Notes: a model not told the origin generated them from the letters alone. A DNA stretch of 33,426 nt from Bacillota bacterium (GCA_023421115.1 JAEZUI010000236.1:1-33426); one strand, 5' to 3'; counted from the first letter of the stretch, positions 1 to 8,707 are shown. A program made the numbers and translations.

Positions 1-2
1 GC

Positions 3-109
3 TTAGGAACGATTAAAATATAAGTTCCAACTCTGGGATAACGAAAAAACTTGATTTGATAATGTTCTGTCAATATGAGAATAGGAAGTTATTTTTTCGT
101 TATCCCTTA
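3..109 (+). repeat. 107-bp double-hairpin repeat, copy 1
   Basis: The element runs from TTAGGAAC to GTTATCCCTTA. It holds a small hairpin (GGAAC, 13-nt spacer, GTTCC) and a larger one whose arms are GGGATAACGAAAAA and TTTTTCGTTATCCC. It ends 4 bases beyond the stop codon of the DUF2318 gene. The same sequence occurs in inverse orientation at 18727-18833 without a difference that I can see, and a slightly diverged copy lies near 13178-13282. No ORF lies in it. It may be a non-autonomous mobile element or a structured RNA. Confidence 0.85.
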
Positions 110-113
110 TTCA

Positions 114-641
114 TCACTTTGTTTTCCAGTTAGCAGTGAATAAATTTTTATTCTCTACAATAAAATCTTCAGAAATTGTAATATTTGCACCATCATCCAT
201 TTTGTCATCCTGCATTATAGGTATAGGGTTACAGCCGCCTCTTTGTTGCTCAACCATATCCATAGTAAAACTGTTACCGCAGTTTTGGCAAATCAGAGCA
301 TTTCCTTCCTGCATAAAATAAGCTCTTGGTGACCCATTACAAACCTGACATGTATTAAAAGCTGTCCTAATTGAACCATCTGATGCCTTAACCGCTAAAA
401 TTTCCATATTAGTACCATTTATATTATATGGATAAAATTTTGCAATTTCGCTTATTTCACTCTTTGGAATTGTTAAATCTCCACCCGTAGAAGCTTTTTT
501 ACTGTTACCGCTTTCAATACTGCCTTTTACAATAAATACTGCGACAATTAGTAAGACTATAACACCCGATGAAAAAACTAAAGTTTTATTCGTTTTACGT
601 ACTTGTATACCTTTTCCTGTACTTTGCTTTTTATTACTCAT
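114..641 (-). CDS. DUF2318 membrane-anchored cysteine-motif protein
   Basis: This 175-residue protein has one N-terminal membrane segment (about residues 23-40) and an outward-facing domain with two CxxC pairs, CQVC and CQNC, followed by a GGCNP motif. This pattern fits DUF2318 proteins, which are thought to bind Fe-S clusters or metals and occur with metal-transport genes. The start is the ATG at 641, because AAGGTGGGAG lies just upstream; a GTG 12 bases earlier falls inside that ribosome site. It is the last gene of the metal-related cluster but seems to have its own control region, since a direct repeat at 690-707 lies 48 bases upstream of its start. The exact metal is unknown; copper is inferred from the neighbours. 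Confidence 0.75.
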   Translation of the reverse strand: MSNKKQSTGKGIQVRKTNKTLVFSSGVIVLLIVAVFIVKGSIESGNSKKASTGGDLTIPKSEISEIAKFYPYNINGTNMEILAVKASDGSIRTAFNTCQVCNGSPRAYFMQEGNALICQNCGNSFTMDMVEQQRGGCNPIPIMQDDKMDDGANITISEDFIVENKNLFTANWKTK

Positions 642-689
642 AGTAACTCCCACCTTCTAAATATTTGATATATAGAGATTAACAAAAGC

Positions 690-707
690 TTATGGAGATT
701 TTATGAA
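690..707 (-). promoter_or_regulatory. Candidate response-regulator box upstream of the DUF2318 gene
   Basis: On the minus strand this reads TTCATAAAATCTCCATAA, two similar heptamers (TTCATAA and TCCATAA) whose starts are 11 bases apart, the spacing typical of OmpR/PhoB-family sites. A near-identical box lies at 4360-4377, 44 bases upstream of the first gene of the cluster; here the distance to the start codon is 48. The box overlaps the stop codon of the kinase gene. Binding by the regulator encoded at 2091-2792 is inferred. Confidence 0.5.
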
Positions 708-2089
708 GAAGGTAATATTACAGTAAATTCTGACCCTTTACCCAACTCGCTCTTAACTTCTATTTTTCCTCTGTGCGCATCAACCAACGACTTAGCTATG
801 GTAAGTCCAATACCCGCTCCCCCAGTATTTCTGTTTCTTGATTTGTCAGCACGGTAAAACCTTTCAAAAATATAAGGCAAGTCTTCTACAGCGATTCCAC
901 TTCCATTATCCCTTACGACAATCTCAACAGCTTTATCCGATTCTATAACCTCAATATTAACTGTACCTCCCTCATGAGTATACTTTAAGGCGTTCGAAAG
1001 CAAGTTTACAATTATCTGGCTGATTTTATCCCTGTCAGCTAATAGAATATGCTTTTTACTTATAAACCTAAGTTCCACTCCTTTGGTTTTAAAGTCACTT
1101 TCAAAATTATGAACAATGGTTTGGATTAACTTAGATAAGTCAAAGGATTCTTTATTTAAAACCAAATTCTCACCTTCATACTTCGCTAATTTCTCAAGAT
1201 CGCCCACCATTCTGCCAATTCTTAAAACCTCTTCATGGCAGCTTTTCAGTCTTTGTTCATCAGGCTCCCATATACCGTCAATCATAGCTTCAAGGTGACT
1301 TTGCAGTGTAGCTATAGGTGTCCTGAACTCATGAGCAACATCTAAAGACATGCGCTTTCTTAGAGCCTCTTGCTTTTCCAGTGTTTGGGCCAAGTTATTT
1401 ATTGCAAAGGTCATTTGACCTATTTCCTTTGTACTTGATTCTTCTACAATTTTATCACCATAATCGCCCTTTGCAATTATCTGTGTAGCCCTGATAACCC
1501 TAGATATGGGATAGCTTAGCCTTCTAGCCATTATTGTCCCAAAGGCTATGGCAAAAAGCAGTGAAAATAATCCTATGACAATCAACACTTTATTTATGGA
1601 ATTTATAAAATCAAGATCACTGTCATTAAAATAAAACGGCCCATAGTATCCAATCTCAACAACACCAAATGGTTCAGTATCTTTATACAGAGGGTATGGG
1701 TTTTCTACATACTTACCGTTAAAATTTCTATAGCGACTTTCCATATTCTTCGCCATATGCGCAAGCATTTGAGTGCACATTCCGTTATAATGAACTGTAG
1801 CATCCCATATTATATTTCCTTTAATATCCCTTACCCTTACAATTAAGCCATTTTCCAGCGCATTTATACCTATATTCTCAATAACTTCCCTGTTCCATTT
1901 GTCCTCACCTTTATACTGCTGAGTTATTAAAGCAATAACTTCCTTGTTCCTTTCCTCCTGCTGTCTTATAATATAGTTTTGAAAATATCTTTCCAAAATT
2001 ACATTTGTGAAAAGGAAGATTAAAGATACAAGCAGCAATATAACGAAAATATACGAAACAGTAAGTTTCGTCCTCAAACTATACTTCAT
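701..2089 (-). CDS. Two-component sensor histidine kinase, probably metal sensing
   Basis: This is a 462-residue membrane kinase. Two transmembrane segments (about 10-30 and 167-189) flank an extracytoplasmic sensor. A HAMP linker follows (about 189-240), then the H box VAHEFRTP with H253, the N box (SQIIVNLLSNALKYT), and the G boxes DNGSGI and GGAGIGL. The sensor holds a run rich in Met, Cys and His (about residues 100-116: H100, M104, C105, M108, H111, M112, M116), which would suit a soft metal such as Cu(I). The ATG at 2089 was chosen because it starts one base after the regulator's TAG, implying coupled translation. It should phosphorylate the neighbouring response regulator. Confidence 0.88.
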   Translation of the reverse strand: MKYSLRTKLTVSYIFVILLLVSLIFLFTNVILERYFQNYIIRQQEERNKEVIALITQQYKGEDKWNREVIENIGINALENGLIVRVRDIKGNIIWDATVHYNGMCTQMLAHMAKNMESRYRNFNGKYVENPYPLYKDTEPFGVVEIGYYGPFYFNDSDLDFINSINKVLIVIGLFSLLFAIAFGTIMARRLSYPISRVIRATQIIAKGDYGDKIVEESSTKEIGQMTFAINNLAQTLEKQEALRKRMSLDVAHEFRTPIATLQSHLEAMIDGIWEPDEQRLKSCHEEVLRIGRMVGDLEKLAKYEGENLVLNKESFDLSKLIQTIVHNFESDFKTKGVELRFISKKHILLADRDKISQIIVNLLSNALKYTHEGGTVNIEVIESDKAVEIVVRDNGSGIAVEDLPYIFERFYRADKSRNRNTGGAGIGLTIAKSLVDAHRGKIEVKSELGKGSEFTVILPSS

Positions 2090-2090
2090 A

Positions 2091-2792
2091 CTAATCACCG
2101 CCAAAACGATACCCGACCCCATGAACAGTCAGTATATACTGAGGGTTTTTACTGTCATCCTCTATTTTTTGCCTTAGGTTTTTAATGTGCGTGTCTATAG
2201 TTCTGTCGTACCCTTCAAAGTCTTCACCAAAAACAAGAGTAATTATTTCTTCACGGGTAAAAACCTTTGAAGGATACTTTACTATAGTTAATAACAGCTT
2301 GTACTCAATGGGTGTGAGGTTTACTATGTTTTGTCCCTTTCTTACCTCGTATCTTAAGGTATCAATACTCAAGGCTCCATCATTAAAAGACATCACACCA
2401 GAAAGTGGTACTGTCTCACCGGAAACGCGCCTCAAAAGAGCTCCAACTCTTGCTACAAGCTGTCTTGGACTAAAAGGCTTTGTCACATAATCATCAGCAC
2501 CAATATCAAGACCCTTTAATATATCCTCTTCTTCCACTTTCGCAGTTAGCATAATTACTGGAACCGACGACCTTTTTCTTATTGTTCTTAAAATTTCTTC
2601 CCCGCTCAAATCAGGCAGCATTAAATCCAGAATAATAAGCAACGGATTTACTTTCTCATACATCTCAAGGGCCTGTCTTCCATTGTATGCCACGTAAGCA
2701 TTATATCCGCTGTTTTCCAGATAGGATTTTACAACTTCTACAATTTTATCTTCATCATCAACAACAAGTATTCTTTTTAAATCTGCTATCAT
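2091..2792 (-). CDS. OmpR/PhoB-family response regulator
   Basis: This 233-residue regulator has a receiver domain (DDE near 12-14, phospho-acceptor D56 in LLIILDLMLP, T83, K105 in VTKPF) and a C-terminal winged-helix DNA-binding domain ending in the typical RTIDTHIKNLRQKI and GVGYRFGGD. The ATG at 2792 follows GGAGG at good spacing; the upstream in-frame ATG at 2825 does not. It is encoded between the HMA/TauE membrane protein and the kinase. Likely targets are the two 11-bp-spaced direct repeats at 690-707 and 4360-4377. Specificity for copper is inferred from context only. Confidence 0.9.
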   Translation of the reverse strand: MIADLKRILVVDDEDKIVEVVKSYLENSGYNAYVAYNGRQALEMYEKVNPLLIILDLMLPDLSGEEILRTIRKRSSVPVIMLTAKVEEEDILKGLDIGADDYVTKPFSPRQLVARVGALLRRVSGETVPLSGVMSFNDGALSIDTLRYEVRKGQNIVNLTPIEYKLLLTIVKYPSKVFTREEIITLVFGEDFEGYDRTIDTHIKNLRQKIEDDSKNPQYILTVHGVGYRFGGD

Positions 2793-2872
2793 CCAAACCT
2801 CCAACCCTTTAAGTGACTTAGGCATTTACAGTATTTCTCCATATTAATTGTAATATTCTTGTAAATTACCTT

Positions 2873-4315
2873 TTATAATCCGCAGCAACCGGAACCGCCC
2901 CCTCCAGAAGGCACATTATTATCAAATTCCTGTTGAATTTCCTCAATATTAACCTCATTAATATTATTTACCACCTTAATATTGCTACTAATCATTCCCA
3001 TCCAACAAGTATAAGTTATATTACCTTCCTGTGAAGGAGTAAATTCAATAATATTCTCACCCGGTACCAATTTCTTGACAATATTGTATTTAGGAATAGT
3101 AACAGGATTATTACAACCGTTCAACTCACTTTCATCTGCTTTAATTGTCCACTTAACCGGTACATCCTTCTGTACTACAATTGGAGCATAACGGCCTGAT
3201 TGAATCTCAGTTGTGACAAACTGAACTCCATCTTCGATTTTTGCTACACTTCCCGATCCCTGATTTGCAAATGCAATATTCACTCCGGACAAGTTCAGCC
3301 CTCTACTTGCCATCACTATACCAAGTATAATAACCAGGATTGCACTAACCTTCATCATCCTATGATTGAATTTTCTGCTAAGCAGTGAACTCAATGCTCC
3401 AAAGCCAAACATTAATGGTACTGTCCCAACACTGAAAAAGAACATGGATGCTGCTCCCATGACAAAACTTCCTGTACCAAGAGCATATATCTGCATAGCT
3501 TGCAGTGGTCCACAGGGCATCAGACCATTTAAAAGTCCAATATAAAATGGCCCACGTTTACCGTTATTGTTATAAATTTTATTTCCAAAAATTTTTGGCA
3601 TCCGAGGGTTTAGTTTTCTGAGCCATGGAAAAATATTGAGCATATTAAGACCCATGATTACCATAAAAACACCTGACAAAATTGCCACAATACCTTTCGC
3701 AGTCCCCGAAAAGCTCACTACAGATCCCATTGCACCAACGAAACCACCTATTATGGTATAAGAAAGCACCCTACCTCCATTGTATAAAATACTTGGTGTA
3801 AGCCTCGAAAACCTGGCTTTTTCATCATGGGCAAACTTATATGAAACACACTGGGAAAGATTGATACCTCCACACATTGCAATACAATGAAGTGAGGTTA
3901 AGAGTCCCACGATAAAGAGAATACCATAACCCATACTTTGGTTTACCTGGGGAATAAAATTAAAACCAACTGTATTCTTAATTATCATATATCCTGCTAA
4001 AATAATAATTCCAATACCTAACAATTGATTTATCGAGAGTTTGTCTTCACTTTTGGGCTTTTCTTCTATAATTTTTTCTTTCATAACAAGAGGTGTGTTT
4101 ATTACCTTATAATCCAGTCGCTCTACCGCCTCAATAATACTGTCAAGCCCTATCGTATTTGCATTATAACTCACATATAATTCTGAACTGGCATAAGCTG
4201 CTTTTACTTCCTTAATACCATCCATTTTTATTAATTTGTTTTCTATCCTCATTTCACAACTAGCGCAGGTCATTCCTTCTATCTTAAGGATTTTACTAAC
4301 CAGGTTTTCCGCCAT
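2873..4315 (-). CDS. HMA - TauE/SafE-like membrane - cupredoxin fusion protein
   Basis: This 480-residue fusion has three parts. Residues 8-70 are a heavy-metal-associated domain with GMTCASC (C17, C20). About 100-340 is a multi-span TauE/SafE or DsbD-like membrane domain with conserved Cys in SLHCIAMCGG and GLMPCGP. About 360-450 looks like a cupredoxin domain with NGCNNP and YTCWMGM as likely copper ligands. The tail is a Gly-rich stretch ending GCCGL. Such proteins are annotated as sulfite exporter TauE/SafE family, but the HMA and cupredoxin ends argue for copper binding, transfer or export. The ATG at 4315 follows AGAGGTGATC. It is the first gene of the cluster, behind its own promoter and a direct-repeat box. 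Confidence 0.82.
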   Translation of the reverse strand: MAENLVSKILKIEGMTCASCEMRIENKLIKMDGIKEVKAAYASSELYVSYNANTIGLDSIIEAVERLDYKVINTPLVMKEKIIEEKPKSEDKLSINQLLGIGIIILAGYMIIKNTVGFNFIPQVNQSMGYGILFIVGLLTSLHCIAMCGGINLSQCVSYKFAHDEKARFSRLTPSILYNGGRVLSYTIIGGFVGAMGSVVSFSGTAKGIVAILSGVFMVIMGLNMLNIFPWLRKLNPRMPKIFGNKIYNNNGKRGPFYIGLLNGLMPCGPLQAMQIYALGTGSFVMGAASMFFFSVGTVPLMFGFGALSSLLSRKFNHRMMKVSAILVIILGIVMASRGLNLSGVNIAFANQGSGSVAKIEDGVQFVTTEIQSGRYAPIVVQKDVPVKWTIKADESELNGCNNPVTIPKYNIVKKLVPGENIIEFTPSQEGNITYTCWMGMISSNIKVVNNINEVNIEEIQQEFDNNVPSGGGGSGCCGL

Positions 4316-4359
4316 ATGATCACCTCTTATCAAATATATGACCATATAATATCAATTAA

Positions 4360-4377
4360 ATATGTAGATTTTATGAA
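4360..4377 (-). promoter_or_regulatory. Candidate response-regulator box upstream of the HMA-TauE gene
   Basis: On the minus strand it reads TTCATAAAATCTACATAT, two heptamers with starts 11 bases apart. It shares the 14-base core TCTTCATAAAATCT, counting two bases upstream, with the box at 690-707. It overlaps the predicted -10 hexamer and lies 44 bases from the start codon. Confidence 0.5.
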
Positions 4378-4395
4378 GATTGCTTTACGTGTCAA
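4368..4395 (-). promoter_or_regulatory. Predicted sigma-A promoter of the metal cluster
   Basis: On the minus strand a perfect -35 TTGACA (4390-4395) is followed after 16 bases by TAAAAT (4368-4373). It drives the HMA/TauE gene and presumably the regulator and kinase behind it. It lies entirely downstream of the recombinase gene, so the insertion there would not have separated the cluster from its promoter. Confidence 0.6.
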
Positions 4396-4428
4396 CCGAA
4401 GCTGTATTAAGCAGAAAATTTGTTAAAA

Positions 4429-5979
4429 TCAAAACCTCCAATGGATTTTTATTTTCTGCCCTACGGATGTTTTTTCTCCAATTTCAATATGTTCAATCAT
4501 GCCGTTGACCATATTTTGCTTTAATTCGATAAAGTCAAGGCAGTTATTCACCATTTCTCTATAATTGTCTTTAACATTTTTATTTAATTCCATCTCTTTT
4601 CCTATACTTTTCTGTCTCTCCAGAAGCCTTCTTATTTCTTCAGAGAAATCTTTATTAAGCTCAATAAATTGCTCTTCATCAATAATTCCTTTAATTTTAT
4701 CTACATATAAGCTCTTAATTATATATTTCTTTTCTAGTATATTATTTTTTAGTTTCTCTAACTCATTGCTATGTATGATTTGACTTTGTACAGTTTGCTG
4801 TTCATTCGCTAGACTTTCCACTATCCTTTGAACGTCAATATATTTACTCAGATAATCCTTTATCTTATATGCAATTGAGTCTGTCAGTTCATCTAGTCGG
4901 GTTAGATGACTTGTACACATATGTTTACCAGGAGATACAGAGTATAATTTACATCTCAGATAGTTATACTTTCCGCAGGTTACTTTCAGCATGGTACTTC
5001 CACAGTCATTACATTTTACTTTTGAGGCAAACAAATGTGTCTTACCATTTCCTGTAGATTTAGCCCTGCCGTTTATTCTACGTTGCACATCTAAGAAAAC
5101 ATCGTTATCAACTATTGGCTGATGTGTATCTTCAACCTTTACCCATTTCTCACTTGAATTAGCTATTATTTTCTTTGATTTATAACTTACTTTTTTCCGT
5201 TTTGCTTGAACCATATGACCTATGTAGATTTCATTTCTTAGAATACGTTTTATAGTTGTTTTATTCCAAAGTCCATAATCATCCGTCTTGAAAGTATTTT
5301 TATATTTCAATCCGCTGAGTTCTTTATATTTTGTAGGATTAGGGATGCCTTTTTGATTGAGCATAAATGCTATGCGCTGTACTCCATAACCTTCAAGATA
5401 CCAACTAAAGATCATTTTAACTATCTGTGCCGCTTCTAAATCCAACAATAACTTGTTTTTGTTTTGAGGGTCTTTCTTATATCCATAGGGTGCAAAAGAG
5501 CCTATAAACTCACCTTTTTTTCGCTTTACATCAAACACTGCTTTGATATTTTCCGATATATCTTCACAATACCACTCATTAACCAGTCCGTTAATCTGTC
5601 TTGACTTTTTATTTCCTTTTTCAAGGGTGTCGGCATTATCGGTAAGTCCCACAAATCTTATTCCCCACTCAACAAACTTGTTGTGAAGGTATTTTTCAAC
5701 CATTTCCATATCCCTTGTAAAGCGTGATTGACTTTTACATAATACTATATTGAACTTACCTTCCTTTGCATCGGAAAGCAACTGATTAAATTCTGGGCGC
5801 TCCGAATCAAGTCCTGAATAGTCATCATCAGAATAAATTCTATATATATCCCATTTGTTTTCTCGTGCAAATTCCAAAAGAAGTTTCTTTTGATTTTGAA
5901 TACTTTCCGAATCCTCAGTCTTACTTGATTTATTTCTGTCTTCATCCGATAATCTGCAATATATTGCTGCAATATTCAT
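4429..5979 (-). CDS. Large serine recombinase (site-specific integrase)
   Basis: This 516-residue recombinase has an N-terminal resolvase catalytic domain (YCRLSDED with Y7, R9 and nucleophile S11; SQSRFTRD further on), a Recombinase domain (about 150-270), a zinc-ribbon region (CNDCG with later Cys, about 330-360) and a C-terminal coiled coil (about 405-480). Such enzymes integrate or excise phages, conjugative elements or sporulation-interrupting elements. The ATG at 5979 follows GGGGGGTAAGGG; the frame is open 54 bases further, to an ATG touching the upstream ORF's stop. No cargo or phage genes surround it, so it is either a minimal mobile unit or a remnant. Attachment sites could not be identified. 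Confidence 0.9.
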   Translation of the reverse strand: MNIAAIYCRLSDEDRNKSSKTEDSESIQNQKKLLLEFARENKWDIYRIYSDDDYSGLDSERPEFNQLLSDAKEGKFNIVLCKSQSRFTRDMEMVEKYLHNKFVEWGIRFVGLTDNADTLEKGNKKSRQINGLVNEWYCEDISENIKAVFDVKRKKGEFIGSFAPYGYKKDPQNKNKLLLDLEAAQIVKMIFSWYLEGYGVQRIAFMLNQKGIPNPTKYKELSGLKYKNTFKTDDYGLWNKTTIKRILRNEIYIGHMVQAKRKKVSYKSKKIIANSSEKWVKVEDTHQPIVDNDVFLDVQRRINGRAKSTGNGKTHLFASKVKCNDCGSTMLKVTCGKYNYLRCKLYSVSPGKHMCTSHLTRLDELTDSIAYKIKDYLSKYIDVQRIVESLANEQQTVQSQIIHSNELEKLKNNILEKKYIIKSLYVDKIKGIIDEEQFIELNKDFSEEIRRLLERQKSIGKEMELNKNVKDNYREMVNNCLDFIELKQNMVNGMIEHIEIGEKTSVGQKIKIHWRF

Positions 5980-6033
5980 ATTGCCCTTACCCCCCAAAAT
6001 AAAGCTTACGCTCCACCTCATGGAAAAGTTCAT

Positions 6034-6189
6034 TTATATATTTTGTATGCTTGAGTCTTTATAATTACTAGAACCGTTTGCTTCTTCGCAATTTTTTGTG
6101 TTAGTAATTATATTAACCAGTATGTTTTCAAGCATGCTTCTTCTGCTTTCTTCGTCCATACTTCGAAATACTTCTTCAATTATAAACAC
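6034..6189 (-). CDS. Small hypothetical protein upstream of the recombinase
   Basis: This is a 51-residue ORF read from a GTG at 6189, which follows the good ribosome site GAGGGTGAT. An ATG 63 bases further upstream is also in frame but has no such site. The product is acidic and polar (MDEESRRSM, EEANGSSN) with no recognised domain or membrane segment. Its TAA abuts the most upstream ATG of the recombinase frame, suggesting one transcript. It may be an accessory or directionality factor by position, but nothing in the sequence proves this. Confidence 0.45.
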   Translation of the reverse strand: MFIIEEVFRSMDEESRRSMLENILVNIITNTKNCEEANGSSNYKDSSIQNI

Positions 6190-6314
6190 AAAAATCACCC
6201 TCAATAGTTTTTCTTTATAATATGCAGTGTGGTCAATAAAGGTTATCTTCAAAAGAAAGAGTCTTATAGAGGCAATTTAAAAAGCCTCTTTCAATAAATT
6301 TGAAAGAAGCCAAA

Positions 6315-6418
6315 TAAGGCCATTTCAAAAAATAACCTATACAGCATTTAGGTTATAAAGCCCATAAAATCAATTTTCTTGAAATGGCAGTTGATCAGTT
6401 TTTTTGGAATCACCTAAA
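6315..6418 (+). repeat. MITE-like repeat, copy A
   Basis: The copy runs from TAAGGCCATTTCAAAAAA to GGAATCACCTAA. Its ends form imperfect terminal inverted repeats (14 of 18 match by eye), and GCCATTTC recurs inverted inside, so it can fold into a long hairpin. It lies between the recombinase unit and the 67-residue ORF. Two small hairpins (AGAGGC/GCCTCT at 6268-6289 and CTTTCAA/TTTGAAAG just beyond) lie beside it. Confidence 0.8.
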
Positions 6419-6446
6419 TAGTTTTAAAATCCCGATAAAAAATAAT

Positions 6447-6650
6447 TTAATCCTTATAGGCATCCACCATTAAATGGTCGTATTCATTTGCAAGCTTTTT
6501 AACTGCTACAAAATTATGAGTATGATATACAGTATCACCGTTTTCGTCTTTTTCAGTCCCTGAAATAAGATTGCTTCTTCGAAGTTCCTCAACAAAATAT
6601 TTAATTTCCTGCTTGCCTGAGCCTATCTCTACAATTGAAAATTTAGTCAT
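6447..6650 (-). CDS. Hypothetical protein, 67 residues
   Basis: The ATG follows a strong GAGGAGG ribosome site. The product is soluble, mixed-charge and ends VDAYKD; its middle (EELRRSNLISG followed by an acidic turn) is compatible with a small winged-helix-like fold, but I do not recognise the family. It begins 83 bases after the RNase J stop and may share its transcript. A MITE-like repeat lies just downstream. Confidence 0.65.
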   Translation of the reverse strand: MTKFSIVEIGSGKQEIKYFVEELRRSNLISGTEKDENGDTVYHTHNFVAVKKLANEYDHLMVDAYKD

Positions 6651-6733
6651 ACTTTATATCCTCCTCATTTTTTATATAGATTGTGATAATGTTTAAAACA
6701 CTATATACTATATGTAAAAATCGAAATGCACTG

Positions 6734-8392
6734 CTATATCTCCATTATTAAAGGCAATATCATAGGCCTTCTCTTAGTTTTTTGATATACGTAATCTCTC
6801 AATTCATCCTTTATTGTATTTTTCTTTAAAGACCAATTTCCACCTTCACATCGTTGGACTGCCAGTTTGCAAACATGCCTTAATTCCTTCATAAAAGCGT
6901 CTGCTTCCCTGACATATACGAAACCTCTCGATATAACATCAGGTCCTGTAATAACTTTTCCTGTTTCCTTCTGTATGGTTAAAACAACAATAATCAGACC
7001 ATCTTCCGAAAGGTGCTTTCTGTCCCTTAGTACAATATTACCAACATCTCCGATACCAAGGCCATCAACAAGAACTTTTCCCGACGGAACACTTCCATTA
7101 ATTCTTGCACTACTTGTGTTAAGCTCAAGCACTTGACCAACTTCCATAATAAAAACATTTTCCTTTTCCATACCTAAGCTCTGTGCAAGATTTGCATGCT
7201 GTTTAAGATGTCTATATTCGCCGTGAACCGGAAGAAAAAATTTAGGATTTATGAGCTTATGGATAATCTTAAGTTCTTCCTGACAAGCATGTCCAGATAC
7301 ATGTATATCGGCAAGCGCTTTGTATATAACCTCGGCCCCTCTTTTAGACAACTCATTAATAACCCTTGAAACGGATTTTTCATTTCCAGGTATAGGGGTA
7401 GCAGAAATTATGACTAAATCTCCCGGTGCTATTTCAACCTGTCTATGATCTCCCGATGCTATTCTTGACAGAGCAGACATTGGCTCCCCCTGACTACCTG
7501 TCGAAATAATGACAAGTTTTTCAGGTGGATAGTCCTTAATTTTCTCTATATCTATTAGCACTCCTTCTGGAACTGTTAAATATCCCAGTTCCATCGCTTT
7601 CTTGCTAACATTAATCATACTTCTCCCGCATATAGCTACCTTGCGATCATTCTTGACTGCTGAGTTTACCACCTGTTGAATTCTATGGATATTTGATGCA
7701 AAGGTCGCAACAAGAATTCTACTCTTTGCATTAACAAAAATTTCTTCAAATGCTTTTCCTACAGATCTTTCTGACATAGTATAGCCTGGTCGCTCAGCAT
7801 TAGTGCTATCACACATCAAAAGCAGAACACCTTTTTTACCAAGCTCAGCAAAACGCGAAAGATCAATAGGTTCACCAGAAATAGGTGTATAGTCTATCTT
7901 AAAATCTGATGTATGTACAACTACACCCATCGGAGTGCTAATAGATAATGCTACAGCATCTGCTATACTATGATTTGAATGTATAAACTCTATTTTAAAG
8001 ACACCTAGTTCTATCCTTTGTCCCTGAGTTATTGTTTGAAGGTTACTCTTTGAAAGAATCCCATGTTCTTCAAGCTTATTTTCCAGCAAACCTAGCGAAA
8101 GACGCGTTCCATATACCGGAACATTCAGCTCTTTTAACACATAAGGTAATGCTCCAATATGATCTTCGTGACCATGAGTGACAATGATGCCTTTTACTCG
8201 ATCCCTATTCTTTGTCAAATATGCAGTGTCAGGCAGTACCAAATCTATACCCAACATTTCATCATCCGGAAATGCCATACCGCAATCCACAACAACAATG
8301 TCATTGCCATACTCAAACACTGTAATGTTCTTCCCAATTTCCCCTAATCCACCTAATGGGATTATTTTTAGCTTCTTTTTACTTTTTGCCAC
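6734..8392 (-). CDS. rnj: Ribonuclease J
   Basis: This 552-residue metallo-beta-lactamase/beta-CASP ribonuclease processes and degrades mRNA, with 5'-3' exonuclease and endonuclease activity in the family. Visible motifs are the zinc-binding HGHEDHIG, HSNHSIAD, the CDSTNAE segment, the beta-CASP SGHACQEE and HGEYRHL, and a C-terminal domain after about residue 450. Length and motifs are those of RNase J1/J2; which paralogue it is cannot be told from this window. The start is a GTG preceded by AAGGAGGG. No other translation or RNA-decay gene is adjacent. Confidence 0.95.
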   Translation of the reverse strand: MAKSKKKLKIIPLGGLGEIGKNITVFEYGNDIVVVDCGMAFPDDEMLGIDLVLPDTAYLTKNRDRVKGIIVTHGHEDHIGALPYVLKELNVPVYGTRLSLGLLENKLEEHGILSKSNLQTITQGQRIELGVFKIEFIHSNHSIADAVALSISTPMGVVVHTSDFKIDYTPISGEPIDLSRFAELGKKGVLLLMCDSTNAERPGYTMSERSVGKAFEEIFVNAKSRILVATFASNIHRIQQVVNSAVKNDRKVAICGRSMINVSKKAMELGYLTVPEGVLIDIEKIKDYPPEKLVIISTGSQGEPMSALSRIASGDHRQVEIAPGDLVIISATPIPGNEKSVSRVINELSKRGAEVIYKALADIHVSGHACQEELKIIHKLINPKFFLPVHGEYRHLKQHANLAQSLGMEKENVFIMEVGQVLELNTSSARINGSVPSGKVLVDGLGIGDVGNIVLRDRKHLSEDGLIIVVLTIQKETGKVITGPDVISRGFVYVREADAFMKELRHVCKLAVQRCEGGNWSLKKNTIKDELRDYVYQKTKRRPMILPLIMEI

Positions 8393-8404
8393 TATACCCT
8401 CCTT

Positions 8405-8632
8405 GAAATACTACCCGTCCCATTTTCTATTTAATTGTATTCTATAGAAACAGCAATATTTGACTTGCATGACTGTCATAATTTATTGTATCTATTACAT
8501 GTATTTTTTTCTCTTACAACTTACAATTATCTATGATTTTATACTATTTAGTTAGGAATAGTCAAACTTATTGCCTGTGAAAACTATAAAAATTATAAAC
8601 TTAACAAATATTTTTATGTGTTCCAATGCTTA
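8405..8632. other. AT-rich spacer with no gene seen
   Basis: This stretch lies upstream of RNase J and presumably contains its promoter. It should have held the remainder of the truncated ATPase gene next door, but I see no frame here resembling it. Confidence 0.5.
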
Positions 8633-8707
8633 TTAGGTGATTCCAAAAAATCTTTGCAATTGCCATTTCAAAAAAATTTGTATAGGTTATTTTTTGAAAT
8701 GGACTTA
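8633..8707 (-). repeat. MITE-like repeat, copy B, at the broken end of the ATPase gene
   Basis: On the minus strand it runs from TAAGTCCATTTC to GGAATCACCTAA. The arms CCATTTCAAAAAA and TTTTTTTGAAATGG form a hairpin. Its terminal TAA is the stop codon of the truncated ATPase ORF. Confidence 0.8.

Noticed and set aside
136..321. Plus-strand ORFs inside minus-strand genes across the window, such as 136-321, 2185-2490 and 15203-15619
   Set aside because: They are antisense shadows of well-supported genes, lack ribosome sites and show no recognisable protein families.
2847..2864. Another 11-bp-spaced repeat (TTACAAG-N4-TTACAAT on the minus strand) upstream of the response-regulator gene
   Set aside because: The spacing fits, but the heptamers differ from the TTCATAA type of the other two boxes, and in AT-rich DNA this can arise by chance.
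5745..5972. Second minus-strand frame inside the recombinase gene
   Set aside because: It overlaps the recombinase catalytic domain in another frame, and the product shows no sensible domain.
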